From Streptomyces formicae (GTDB taxonomy: Bacteria > Actinomycetota > Actinomycetes > Streptomycetales > Streptomycetaceae), in NCBI RefSeq assembly GCF_022647665.1, contig NZ_CP071872.1, positions 7,750,001 through 7,814,000 on the forward strand: 64,000 nt of DNA, written 5' to 3'. This document shows, piece by piece, positions 16,466 through 24,643 of the stretch (its first letter is position 1; each line of letters begins with the position of its first letter). Both the position numbers and the translations under genes were made by a program. The notes under the pieces are model-generated. The model worked only from the letters and a program-made list of their open reading frames with translations, searched no databases and was not told the DNA's origin.

Positions 16466-16478
16466 CGGAACGCCGCCG

Positions 16479-16904
16479 TCACCAATCCCGCGCGTTGCGG
16501 CCGCGCTTGGTTTCCGCGCGGTGCTTCTTCTCGCGGAGGCGGCGCTCGTTGATGCCCCGGGGGATCTTCGTGGGGCGGCGCGGGCGCGGCGGCGGGGCCG
16601 TCGCCTCGGCGAGCAGTGCCGCCAGACGGACCGCCGCGGTTTCGCGGTTGCGCCACTGGGAGCGGTGGTCCGACGCCCGTACGGAGATCACGCCACCGAC
16701 GAGCCGGGACGCCAGCCGCTCCAGGGCGCGGGCCTTCCACACCGGGCGCAGCGACTGCGTCGCGGCGAGGTCGAAGCGGAGCTCCACCTGGGAGTCGCTC
16801 GTGTTGACGTGCTGGCCGCCTGGGCCCGACGAGCGCGAGAAACGCCACATGAGCTCGGCCTCCGGGAGGGAGACGGAGCCGCGGATGGGATAGGGCCCGG
16901 ACAT
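16479..16904 (-). CDS. arfB: ArfB/YaeJ-like peptidyl-tRNA hydrolase
   Basis: This 141-residue class I release-factor-like protein has GPGGQHVNTSDSQVELRFD near residue 27, the catalytic GGQ that hydrolyses peptidyl-tRNA. Its basic C-terminal tail (RRLREKKHRAETKRGRNARDW) is the tail that enters the empty mRNA channel of stalled ribosomes in YaeJ/ArfB. No codon-recognition domain is present. The ATG at 16904 is used; an ATG at 16913 would add three residues. It rescues non-stop ribosomes without tmRNA. Confidence 0.9.
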   Translation of the reverse strand: MSGPYPIRGSVSLPEAELMWRFSRSSGPGGQHVNTSDSQVELRFDLAATQSLRPVWKARALERLASRLVGGVISVRASDHRSQWRNRETAAVRLAALLAEATAPPPRPRRPTKIPRGINERRLREKKHRAETKRGRNARDW

Positions 16905-17025
16905 GTGTCCCATCGTCCCGGGCCCGGCGACCCGCGTCACCTTCTTTTCACGCCGTGCGGAACCCTTCTGCGCCCTGCCCGCGTTAGGGAGGGTGACAGC
17001 AATCGACCAGGAAAGGGACCTCCCC

Positions 17026-17601
17026 ATGGCTGTAAGCCTGTCCAAGGGTGGCAACGTCTCGCTCACCAAGGAGGCACCGGGCCTGACCGCCGTCACGGTG
17101 GGCCTCGGCTGGGACGTCCGTACGACCACCGGCACCGACTTCGACCTCGACGCCTCGGCCATCGCGGTCAACCCCGGCGGGAAGGTCGTCTCGGACGGCC
17201 ACTTCGTCTTCTTCAACAACAAGTCGACGCCCGACCAGACCATCGTCCACACCGGTGACAACCGCACGGGTGAGGGCGGCGGCGACGACGAGCAGATCAA
17301 CGTCAATCTGGCGGGCCTGCCGGCCGACGTCGAGAAGATCGTCTTCCCGGTCTCCATCTACGAGGCGGAGAACCGCTCGCAGAACTTCGGCCAGGTGCGC
17401 AACGCGTACATCCGCATCGTCAACCAGGCCGGCGGCACCGAGATCGCCCGCTACGACCTGAGCGAGGACGCCGCCACCGAGACCGCCATGGTCTTCGGCG
17501 AGCTGTACCGCAACGGCGCGGAGTGGAAGTTCCGCGCGGTCGGCCAGGGTTACGCCTCGGGCCTGGTCGGCATCGCCCAGGACTTCGGCGTCAACGTCTG
17601 A
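17026..17601 (+). CDS. terD: TerD-family stress / tellurium-resistance protein
   Basis: This protein has 191 residues, the normal TerD length. It has VGLGWDVRT and FDLDASAIAV near residues 25-50, and calcium-binding acidic segments such as DDEQINVNL. It ends FRAVGQGYASGLVGIAQDFGV. Family members bind calcium and take part in tellurite, oxidative and developmental stress responses. Streptomycetes have many paralogues, so the ter letter is a family label. The ATG at 17026 follows GGAAAGGGA. It stands alone, ended by a terminator at 17655. Confidence 0.9.
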   Translation: MAVSLSKGGNVSLTKEAPGLTAVTVGLGWDVRTTTGTDFDLDASAIAVNPGGKVVSDGHFVFFNNKSTPDQTIVHTGDNRTGEGGGDDEQINVNLAGLPADVEKIVFPVSIYEAENRSQNFGQVRNAYIRIVNQAGGTEIARYDLSEDAATETAMVFGELYRNGAEWKFRAVGQGYASGLVGIAQDFGVNV

Positions 17602-17654
17602 CGCGTCCTCCCGCTCGTCGCCCGGACGCGTCGCCCGACGCGTCCGGGCACAGG

Positions 17655-17681
17655 GGCCCCGGCCGCTTCCCGGCCGGGGCC
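17655..17681. terminator. Terminator between terD and the M1 peptidase
   Basis: An 11-bp stem (GGCCCCGGCCG at 17655-17665, complement at 17671-17681) with a 5-base loop lies between the convergent genes. Confidence 0.8.
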
Positions 17682-17704
17682 TCGGCGTGCCCGCGGGACG
17701 CGCA

Positions 17705-19114
17705 TCAGGGCTCGTCCGGCCTGTCCTCGCCGTACAGCCAGACGTCCCACAGCTCCGTGAGGTCCTTGCCGGACGTCTTCTCCGCGTAGGCGGTGAAGTC
17801 GTCGGTGGAGGCGTTGCCATGACGGTGGGTCTGCGGCCAGCCCTTCAGGATGGCGAAGAACGTGTCGTCGCCGACGGCCTGGCGCAGCTTGTGCAGGACC
17901 ATCGCACCGCGGTAGTACACGGGCGGGTCCGACACCTGCTCCGCGCTCGGCGGATCGGCGGGCGGGAATTCCCAGAACCAGTCGACGTCGAACGCCTCCT
18001 CGAAGCTCACCTGGGCCGGGGTGTCCTCGAAGTCCTCGGCGTACAGCCACTCCGCGTAGGTCGCGAAACCCTCGTTGAGCCACATGTCCTGCCACGACTC
18101 GGGGGTGACCGAGTCGCCGTACCACTGGTGGGCAAGCTCGTGGACGAGGATCGGGGGGGTGAAGGAATCCTCCGTGAGGACGGGCCGGTTCTGGGTCTCC
18201 AGGGCGTAACCGGCGTCGCCGGTGCGCTCGACGATCGCGCCGGTGGAGGAGAAGGGGTACGGGCCGAAGTTCTCCTCGGCCCACTCCATGAGCTCGGGGA
18301 TACGGGCCAGCAGCGGGCCGCTGCGCTCGGCGACGGTCCGGTCGGCGGCGGAGTAGACGGGCACGCCCCCGGCGTCCGGGCGGGACCTCGTGATCTCGTA
18401 CGCGCCGATGGCGACGGTCGTGACGTAACTGGCCATGGGCTGCGCGGTGTGCCAGGCGAAGGTCGTGCGGCGCCCGTCGGCGGCGGATCGCTGGGACCGC
18501 AGCTCCCCGTTGGAGACGGCGGTCAGGCCCTTGGGCACGGTGACCGTGATGTCGTACGACGCCTTGTCGCTGGGGTGGTGGTTGCCCGGGAACCACGCCA
18601 TGGACCCGGTCGGCTGCCCGAGTGCGAGCGCGCCGTCCGCGGTTTTCAGCCAGCCCTCCTCCGCGCCGCCCCGATTGGTGATGGTCCGCGGGGAGCCGGA
18701 GTAGCGGACGACGGCGCGGAACGTGTCGCCCTTGTGCAGGTCGTCGTGCGGGCGGAGGGTCAGCTCGTCTCCGGCGCGGTTGACGGCGGCGGGGGCTCCG
18801 TCGACGGTCGCGCCGCCGACGGTCAGCCCGTGGAAGTCGAGGTTGAAGGCGCTGAGGCTCTGGGTGGCGCGGGCCGTGATCTCGGCGGTGCCGTGGAGCA
18901 TGCCCGTCCTCGGGTCGTAGTCGAGGGTGAGGGCGTAGTGCTGGACGTCGTAGCCGCCGTTGCCGAGCTTGGGGAAGTACGGATCGCGCAGACCGGCGGC
19001 TCCCGGAGTGCCGTGGACCCCGTGGGCGGCCCCGGCCGTGCACCCAGCGCCCGCCACGAGCGCCAGCAGGGCCGCGGCGGGTGCCAGGGTGCGCAGAAAG
19101 GGTCGCTGGTCCAC
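17705..19114 (-). CDS. Secreted M1-family metallopeptidase
   Basis: This protein of about 469 residues has a signal peptide with a cysteine (AGAGC) that may be a lipid-attachment site. The zinc motif is HELAHQWYGD near residue 325, with the third ligand in NEGFATY (HExxH-18-E). The exopeptidase motif usually written GAMEN is replaced by ALETQNR, as in related aminopeptidase-N-like hydrolases of actinobacteria. It lacks the long C-terminal helical domain of PepN. The GTG at 19114 has AGGA upstream; an ATG at 19150 is an alternative. It probably trims peptides outside the cell. Confidence 0.88.
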   Translation of the reverse strand: MDQRPFLRTLAPAAALLALVAGAGCTAGAAHGVHGTPGAAGLRDPYFPKLGNGGYDVQHYALTLDYDPRTGMLHGTAEITARATQSLSAFNLDFHGLTVGGATVDGAPAAVNRAGDELTLRPHDDLHKGDTFRAVVRYSGSPRTITNRGGAEEGWLKTADGALALGQPTGSMAWFPGNHHPSDKASYDITVTVPKGLTAVSNGELRSQRSAADGRRTTFAWHTAQPMASYVTTVAIGAYEITRSRPDAGGVPVYSAADRTVAERSGPLLARIPELMEWAEENFGPYPFSSTGAIVERTGDAGYALETQNRPVLTEDSFTPPILVHELAHQWYGDSVTPESWQDMWLNEGFATYAEWLYAEDFEDTPAQVSFEEAFDVDWFWEFPPADPPSAEQVSDPPVYYRGAMVLHKLRQAVGDDTFFAILKGWPQTHRHGNASTDDFTAYAEKTSGKDLTELWDVWLYGEDRPDEP

Positions 19115-19226
19115 ACAGGTGATCCTATGCACGGATTGTCCGCTCCTCATCCGGGGCGGATCCGGCCTCCGCCCGCCGCCGGTGGCAAGCCGCGCGATGG
19201 AGCGGTGGCGGTGGCGCCGAAGCCGT

Positions 19227-19631
19227 TCACGCCCCCTCCGTCCGCTGCGCGGCCTCCGCGCTGATCCGTTCGAACTGGACGGCCATGGCGCGGGAGAGCG
19301 CCTGGGCGGCGGAGAGGGGACGGACCATCACCATGAAGTCGTCGATGAGGCCGTTCTCGTCGGTGTGGAGGAAGTCGCAGCCGTTGATCTCGCGGTCGCC
19401 GACGCGGGCGGTGAAGACGAGCGCATGGTCGCGGCCGTCGGCGCCGGTGATCTCGCGTACGTAGCGGAAGTCCTCGAAGACGCGGGTGACGGCGTCCAGG
19501 ATCGCGGCGGTGATCGCCCTGCCGTGGTACGGGCGGAAGGCGACGGGGCTGGTGAAGACGACGTCCTCGGCGAGGAGCGCACGGACGGCGTCGTGGTCGC
19601 CGGCCTCGACGGCTTTGCGGAACGGCTGCAT
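19227..19631 (-). CDS. SnoaL-like (NTF2-fold) protein
   Basis: This 134-residue protein has the NTF2-like pattern VEAGDHDAVRALLAEDVVFTSP, then YHGRAITAAILDAV, and ends with ENGLIDDFMVMVRPLSA. Such folds bind small hydrophobic ligands or act as cyclases or isomerases. It is divergent from a PadR regulator at 19751, which may control it. No catalytic residues can be assigned. Confidence 0.82.
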   Translation of the reverse strand: MQPFRKAVEAGDHDAVRALLAEDVVFTSPVAFRPYHGRAITAAILDAVTRVFEDFRYVREITGADGRDHALVFTARVGDREINGCDFLHTDENGLIDDFMVMVRPLSAAQALSRAMAVQFERISAEAAQRTEGA

Positions 19632-19750
19632 GACCGGTGCCTCCTACGGAACGCGGAACACGGAACACAGGCACCTGGCCTGGTGCCCTGATACTCACTT
19701 TGTTGACTAGGTGCACTGGAGATTAATCACTTCGGTGTTAGCGTGTCCAG

Positions 19751-20365
19751 GTGTCCCTCAAGTACGCGATCCTGGCGGCCCTCCTGGAGGGCGAGGCGTC
19801 GGGCTACGACCTGGCCAAGGTCTTCGACGTGTCGGTGGCGAACTTCTGGTCCGCGACGCCCCAGCAGCTGTACCGGGAGCTCGACCGGTTGGCCGGCGAC
19901 GGCCTGGTCGCGGCGCGCGTGGTCCAGCAGGAGCGCCGCCCCAACAAGCGGATCTTCAGGCTCACCGAGGCCGGCCGCGAGAAGCTGCGCACCTTCACCG
20001 AGACCCCGCCCCGGCCCACCACGATCCGCGACGAGCTCCTGGTCAAGGTCCAGGCTGTGGACCAGGCCGACCCGGACACCGCCCGGGCGCTCGTCGCGGA
20101 GCGCCTGGAGTGGGCCCGCACCAAGCTCGCCGCCTACGAGCGGCTGCGCGGCCTGCTCCTGAACGGCCGCTCCGAGGAGCAGTACCTGGCCGAGTCCGAC
20201 CGGATCGGCCCCTATCTGACGCTGATGCGCGGCCGCATGTTCGAGCATGAGAACGTGCGCTGGTGCGAGCGCGTGCTGGAGATCATGAAGCAGCGCGGGG
20301 CGACACAGGACGGCACGGGTGACGCGGGTGACGCGGGTGACGCGGGTGACGCGGACGGCACGTGA
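19751..20365 (+). CDS. PadR-family transcriptional regulator
   Basis: This 204-residue protein has an N-terminal winged helix (KYAILAALLEGEASGYDLAKVF, then TPQQLYRELDRLAGDGLV) and a C-terminal dimerization part near 90-180 (VirR-type). The GTG at 19751 is close to the family start. The C-terminus ends in a GDA tripeptide repeat coded by a 9-base tandem repeat. The palindrome GGCACC-N6-GGTGCC in the divergent promoter region (about 19672-19689) is a candidate operator. The likely regulated neighbour is the SnoaL-like gene. Confidence 0.9.
   Translation: MSLKYAILAALLEGEASGYDLAKVFDVSVANFWSATPQQLYRELDRLAGDGLVAARVVQQERRPNKRIFRLTEAGREKLRTFTETPPRPTTIRDELLVKVQAVDQADPDTARALVAERLEWARTKLAAYERLRGLLLNGRSEEQYLAESDRIGPYLTLMRGRMFEHENVRWCERVLEIMKQRGATQDGTGDAGDAGDAGDADGT
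20321..20356 (+). repeat. 9-base tandem repeat at the padR 3' end
   Basis: GACGCGGGT occurs three times, then once with two changes (GACGCGGAC), encoding Asp-Ala-Gly repeats at the regulator's C-terminus. It probably varies in copy number between strains. Confidence 0.85.
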
Positions 20366-20449
20366 CGCGGGCGACGCGGCCGGACAACGGCCCTGAGACC
20401 CCGAGGGCGGGCGGGCGGCGCGAACCGTACGACGTGACACCATCGACCC

Positions 20450-20950
20450 GTGCTCGACATCGGCTACTCCCTCTCCCGCCGCTTCCCCGACCCCCCGCAG
20501 ACCGACTACCGCCACGCGGACGTCCACGCCCTGCGGCACGACCTCTTCTGCGGCGACGTCTACCTCGCGGACACCAAGGCGGACCGCGAGGTGTCCACGG
20601 CCTGGGGATGGGTGCCGGTGCTCGACTTCGCCTGGGCGCTGTGCGACATCGTGGAGCGGCTCGACCGCGACCCGCTCGGCAGCCGGGCCGCGCAGCCGCA
20701 GTACGCCGAGCTCGACTTCACCGAGTCGACCGACCGCATGCTCTTCGAGCGGCGCTTCGGCTGGGTCGAGGTCGAGGCCGACTGGATGCCGGGCGACGAA
20801 CCTCCGCTCACCTTCGGCCACGCCGAACTGCGCCGCGAGACCCGCGACTTCCTGCACGACCTGGTCGCCGACCTCACCGACATGCACGAGGGCCTGGCCG
20901 ACAACCCCGTCGTCTGGGACCTCCAGGCCCGCTTCCCCCGCGTCCCCTAG
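20450..20950 (+). CDS. Conserved hypothetical protein, 166 residues
   Basis: The family is not recognised with certainty. The protein is acidic and aromatic-rich, with no signal peptide or membrane helix. Visible features are a YRHADVHALRHDLFCGDVYL segment near the start and an alpha-helical end (DFLHDLVADLTDMHEG). Codon use is native. The GTG start at 20450 lies 84 bases after padR. Proteins like this occur singly in streptomycetes; no function is proposed. Confidence 0.7.
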   Translation: MLDIGYSLSRRFPDPPQTDYRHADVHALRHDLFCGDVYLADTKADREVSTAWGWVPVLDFAWALCDIVERLDRDPLGSRAAQPQYAELDFTESTDRMLFERRFGWVEVEADWMPGDEPPLTFGHAELRRETRDFLHDLVADLTDMHEGLADNPVVWDLQARFPRVP

Positions 20951-21002
20951 GAGGTGTCCGACCTCGCGCAGAACGTGCACGACCCGTGCGCGGCCCGCGC
21001 GG

Positions 21003-21662
21003 TCAGTCCTCGACGCGGACGCCTATCTGTGCCGCGAACACCGGGGCCAGATCCATCAGTTGAGCCGTGCTGATCACCGCCCCCGCAAGCCGCTCCACCC
21101 CCCGGGCGATGTCCAGCTCGCCGCCCGCCTGCCGCAGGTCCACGTCCCGCATCCGGGCGCCGCTGAAGTCCACCCGCCGCAGCGCGCAGTCCCGGAACTC
21201 CACCCGCACCAGCTCCGCACCGCCGAAGTCGGGCTCGGACAGGACGCACCCCTCGAAGACCACGTCCGTCAGCCGGGCGCCGCGCAGGTTCAAGTAGTCG
21301 ATCTTCCCTCCCCGCACCACCACCCTCTCCAGCACCGCCCCGTGCAGCTGCACCCCGCCCATCCGCGCGTCCACGACCTCCACATCCCGCAGCGACGCCC
21401 CCGCGAGGTCCGTCCCCACGCCCCGCACCCCCGTCAGCAGCGAGTCGATGAAGCGCGCCCCCGTGAGCGACGTCTCGTCAAGGCCGCACTCCCGCAGCGC
21501 GCAGTCCAGGAACCGCGCCCCCGCCCCCGCCTGGCCCGCCAGATCCAGCGCGGCCAGCTCGAAGCCGTCGTAGTCCCCGTCCGGCTCCAGGGCGCCCTCG
21601 TACGGCCGCAGGGGAGGCAGTCGCACCTCCGCCCGTCGCGCGCTTCTCACTTTTCCCGCCAT
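21003..21662 (-). CDS. Pentapeptide-repeat protein
   Basis: This 219-residue protein consists largely of A(D/N)LXX-type repeats forming a right-handed beta-helix. Examples are ARFLDCALRECGLDETSLTG, GADLAGASLRD-like units, LNLRGARLTDVVFEG, and AELVRVEFRDCALRRVDFSG. A short N-terminal basic region precedes them. Some such proteins mimic DNA and protect gyrase, but most have no known role. It is transcribed divergently from the SoxR-boxed oxidoreductase gene. Confidence 0.9.
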   Translation of the reverse strand: MAGKVRSARRAEVRLPPLRPYEGALEPDGDYDGFELAALDLAGQAGAGARFLDCALRECGLDETSLTGARFIDSLLTGVRGVGTDLAGASLRDVEVVDARMGGVQLHGAVLERVVVRGGKIDYLNLRGARLTDVVFEGCVLSEPDFGGAELVRVEFRDCALRRVDFSGARMRDVDLRQAGGELDIARGVERLAGAVISTAQLMDLAPVFAAQIGVRVED

Positions 21663-21729
21663 GCCCCCATCGTGGCGTACGCCACTGACAACGCCCCCGA
21701 ACTCCCCAGCCCCTTCCCCGATCCCGGCC

Positions 21730-21760
21730 TTGACCTCAACCTTGCTCGAGGTTGAAGAGT
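21730..21760 (+). promoter_or_regulatory. SoxR-type promoter of the quinone oxidoreductase
   Basis: CCTCAACCTTGCTCGAGG at 21734-21751 matches the SoxR box CCTCAAGTTAACTTGAGG at 13 of 18 positions. It lies between a -35 element TTGACC (21730-21735) and a -10 element AAGAGT (21755-21760). The spacer is exactly 19 bases, the long spacing typical of MerR-family-activated promoters. Confidence 0.82.
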
Positions 21761-21844
21761 GGGCTCACCACGCCACCTGGCACACGTACCACCCGGCACA
21801 CACACCACTCGGCCCACACGCCGCCCAGCACAGGGGAGCCCCCG

Positions 21845-22840
21845 ATGCACGCCATACGCCTCCACGCCTTCGGCCCCGCCGAGAACCTCACGTACGAGAG
21901 CGTCGCCGACCCCGAACCCGGCCCCCGCCAGGTCCGTATCGCCGTCGCCGCGGCCGGCGTGCACCTCCTCGACGCCGCCCTGCGCGAAGGAGCCTCCGGC
22001 CCCTACCCCACCGCCGTCGAACTGCCCACCATCCCCGGCCGCGAGGTCGCCGGCACCGTGGACCGCGTCGGCGAGGGCACCGACCCGGCCTGGCTCGGCA
22101 AGCGGGTCGTCGCCCACATCGGCATGGCCCCGGGCGGTTACGCCGAGCTCACCGTCACCGACGCCGACCGGCTCCACGAACTCCCGGACACCCTCGACGA
22201 GGCCGCCGCCGTCGCCATGATCGGCACCGGCCGCACCGCCCTGGGCATCCTCCAGTTCACCGACCTCGGCCCCGGCTCCGTCGCCGTCGTCCCCGCCGCG
22301 GCCGGCGGCATCGGCACCCTCCTCGTCCAGTACGCCAAGAACGCGGGCGCCACCGTCATCGGCCTCGCCGGCGGCCCCGGGAAGACCGCCCGCGCGACCG
22401 CGAACGGCGCCGACCTCGCCGTCGACTACACGCTCCCCGACTGGCCCGAGCACGTCCGCGCCCACCTCGGCGACCGCCGCGCCACCGTCGTCTTCGACTC
22501 GGTCGGCGGAGCCGCCGCCCGCGCCGCCGTCGACCTCCTCGGCAAGGGCGGGCAGCACATCGTCTTCGGCTGGTCCGGCGAGGGCATCAACGGCGGCTCC
22601 CCGCTCAGCTTCACCGACGAGGAGCTGACGGCCCGCGGCATCACCTCCGAGAGCGTCCTCGGACCCGTCATGCTGGAAAAGGCAGGCGGCCTGCGCGCCC
22701 TGGAACTCCGCGCGCTCACCGAGGCCGCCACCGGGCGCCTCCGCCCGGCGGTCCAGCGCTTCCCCCTCGCCGAGGCGGCCGCGGCCCACCGCGCGCTGGA
22801 GACCCGCGGCACGATCGGCAAGGTGGTCCTGGAGCCGTAG
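21845..22840 (+). CDS. Quinone oxidoreductase-like NAD(P)H dehydrogenase (SoxR regulon)
   Basis: This 331-residue MDR-superfamily protein has a GroES-like N-terminal domain with GREVAGTVDRVGEG and no zinc-ligand cysteines. A Rossmann domain follows with VVPAAAGGIGTLLVQYAK (nucleotide-binding GxxGxxG-like). It resembles NADPH:quinone reductases that handle redox-cycling quinones. In S. coelicolor the gene at this position, remembered as SCO4266, is a SoxR target induced by actinorhodin-like molecules. The SoxR-type promoter found here agrees. AGGGGAG precedes the ATG at 21845. Confidence 0.92.
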   Translation: MHAIRLHAFGPAENLTYESVADPEPGPRQVRIAVAAAGVHLLDAALREGASGPYPTAVELPTIPGREVAGTVDRVGEGTDPAWLGKRVVAHIGMAPGGYAELTVTDADRLHELPDTLDEAAAVAMIGTGRTALGILQFTDLGPGSVAVVPAAAGGIGTLLVQYAKNAGATVIGLAGGPGKTARATANGADLAVDYTLPDWPEHVRAHLGDRRATVVFDSVGGAAARAAVDLLGKGGQHIVFGWSGEGINGGSPLSFTDEELTARGITSESVLGPVMLEKAGGLRALELRALTEAATGRLRPAVQRFPLAEAAAAHRALETRGTIGKVVLEP

Positions 22841-22869
22841 ACCCCGCAGGCCCGGGGGGAGCCGTGTCC

Positions 22870-23079
22870 CTACCCCCGCTCCGGCTCCCCCCGGTACGTC
22901 TCGTTGCGGAACACGTCCCCCAAGTCCCCCAGCGACTCGTCCGACGCGTCCTCGTAGACCTCGTCCCCCGCCGCATCCCGCGACTCCCCGCGCGGCTCGC
23001 CGCGCTCCCCGGCGGCTTCGCGCTTCTCCTCCTCGAGCCGCTTGCGGATCCTCTCCGGCCTGTCTCCGAGCTGGTCCAT
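22870..23079 (-). CDS. Small acidic hypothetical protein, 69 residues
   Basis: The protein runs MDQLGDRPERIRKRLEEEKR to a low-complexity Glu/Arg/Gly/Asp-rich end. It has no signal peptide and is predicted to be mostly disordered. GGGAGAAC precedes the ATG at 23079. Longer in-frame readings upstream overlap the acetyltransferase gene and are rejected. The function is unknown. Confidence 0.7.
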   Translation of the reverse strand: MDQLGDRPERIRKRLEEEKREAAGERGEPRGESRDAAGDEVYEDASDESLGDLGDVFRNETYRGEPERG

Positions 23080-23126
23080 GACCGTTCTCCCTCGTGAGCG
23101 CAGCACCCCCGCTCCCGCGGCCAGAG

Positions 23127-23639
23127 TCACACAGCGCCGCCCGCCCCGCACCCGGAAGCCGCCCCGCCCCGGACGCCCAGCGCCGCAAGCGCCCCGTCCG
23201 TCAGCCGGTACACCGTCCACTCGTCCTGCGGCCGCGCGCCCAGCGACTCGTAGAAGGCGATCGACGGAGCGTTCCAGTTCAGGACGGACCACTCCAGCCG
23301 CTCGTACCCGCGCTCCACACAGATCCGCGCCAGCTCCGTCAGCAGCGCCTTCCCGTGCCCGCCGCCCCGCAGCTGCGGCCGTACGTACAGATCCTCCAGG
23401 TAGATCCCGTGCACCCCGCGCCACGTCGAGAAGTTCAGGAACCACAGCGCGAAACCGGCGGTCTCGCCGTCGTCCGTCTCCGCGATGTGTGCAAAGGCCG
23501 CCGGCCGCTCCCCGAACAGCGCCTCACGCAGCTGCTCCTCGGTCGCCCGCGCCTCGTGCGGGGCCTTCTCGTACACGGCGAGCTCGCGCACCATCGCGTG
23601 GATCACGGGGACATCGGCAGGTGTGGCAGTACGAATCAT
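23127..23639 (-). CDS. GNAT-family N-acetyltransferase
   Basis: This 170-residue protein shows the GNAT core: YLEDLYVRPQLRGGGHGKAL contains the acetyl-CoA-binding Q/RxxGxG/A loop near residue 95. VLNWNAPSIAFYESLGARP is motif B, with the closing tyrosine. The pattern resembles spermidine/diamine acetyltransferase-type enzymes, but the substrate is not assigned. It lies 25 bases downstream of the kinase-like gene at 23665 in the same direction and may be co-transcribed with it. Confidence 0.9.
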   Translation of the reverse strand: MIRTATPADVPVIHAMVRELAVYEKAPHEARATEEQLREALFGERPAAFAHIAETDDGETAGFALWFLNFSTWRGVHGIYLEDLYVRPQLRGGGHGKALLTELARICVERGYERLEWSVLNWNAPSIAFYESLGARPQDEWTVYRLTDGALAALGVRGGAASGCGAGGAV

Positions 23640-23664
23640 GAACTCACCCTGCCCGCACCCGTAC

Positions 23665-24564
23665 TCAGCGCGCCAGCAGATTCCGGGCGATGGACACCTG
23701 CTCCTGCCGCAGCCGCACCGCCCCGCCCCGCACGTCCCACAGGCCGTTCTGCAGCACCCGCCCCAGCGTCCAGGCCCGCGCCCGCTCGCGGTCGGTCCCC
23801 ACCAGCGCCTCGGCCAGCGCATCGAAGCGCCACCGCACCGCGTCCGGGTCGAAGCGGTTCCACAGCGCCGGGTACAGCTCGAACCCCGGATCGCCTGCCA
23901 GCGGCTTCGGGTCGATCGCCAGCCACGGCTCACGCTCGGCGGCCAGGACGTTGCCGTAGTGCAGATCCCAGTGCAGCAGCCGGTCCCCGGGCTCCCCCGC
24001 CACCTCACGCACCGCCGCCGCGCAGTCCCTCAGCAGCGCCCGCTCGCCCTCGTCCGCCAGCCGCCCCACGAGGCCCGGCGCCGCGTCGAGCATCGCCTCC
24101 GCCATGTCCCCGAGCCGCCGCAGCCCACCCACCGGGGCGGGCACCGCCGACAGCCGGGCCAGCAGCTCCGCGAGGATCCGGACCGCCTCCCGGTCGTCCG
24201 CCACGGCCGACAGATGCCGCCCCTCGTCCAACCGCTCCAGAAGCAGCGTCCCCGTGTCCGCGTCGCGGTCCAGCAGCCGAACGACCCCGTCGCCGGCCCA
24301 GGTCCGCAGCGCCAGCCACTCCCCCTCGGTCTCCGCGTCCACGAGCTGCAACTTCAGCACCGCACGCGTCCCGTCCGCCACCCGCACCACCGGCAGCACC
24401 AGCGAGGCCACGCCGTACATCGACGGCCCCGTCACCCGCAGGCCCCACCGCTCCAGGAACTCCGCGGCCCGCCCGGGAAGCACCTCGACGAACGCCCGGC
24501 CCGCCTCGCCGTTGTACCGGAGCTGCGACGCCACCAGCTCGTCCGGGATCCGGATCACCGTCAC
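23665..24564 (-). CDS. APH(6)/hydroxyurea-type phosphotransferase family protein
   Basis: This protein of about 299 residues belongs to the aminoglycoside/hydroxyurea antibiotic kinase family (APH_6_hur). The catalytic loop is LLHWDLHYGNVLA near residue 200, and the metal-binding loop is WLAIDPKPLAGDPGFE. Upstream, AVLKLQ gives the ATP-binding lysine. Streptomycin 6-kinases share this pattern, but chromosomal homologues often have no proven resistance role. The start is uncertain: GTG at 24564 or 24570. It is followed by an acetyltransferase, a pairing that may modify the same or unrelated small molecules. Confidence 0.85.
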   Translation of the reverse strand: MTVIRIPDELVASQLRYNGEAGRAFVEVLPGRAAEFLERWGLRVTGPSMYGVASLVLPVVRVADGTRAVLKLQLVDAETEGEWLALRTWAGDGVVRLLDRDADTGTLLLERLDEGRHLSAVADDREAVRILAELLARLSAVPAPVGGLRRLGDMAEAMLDAAPGLVGRLADEGERALLRDCAAAVREVAGEPGDRLLHWDLHYGNVLAAEREPWLAIDPKPLAGDPGFELYPALWNRFDPDAVRWRFDALAEALVGTDRERARAWTLGRVLQNGLWDVRGGAVRLRQEQVSIARNLLAR

Positions 24565-24643
24565 AGCCACAGCGTACGAGCCACGGCGCAGGAGCACCCG
24601 CCCGCCTGGACAGCCCAACCGCCGCCGGTGTACGAACACCCCC

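Noticed and set aside
23665..24564. Functional streptomycin resistance gene
   Set aside because: The family match is clear, but chromosomal homologues without a biosynthetic cluster often lack a shown resistance role, so only the family is stated.
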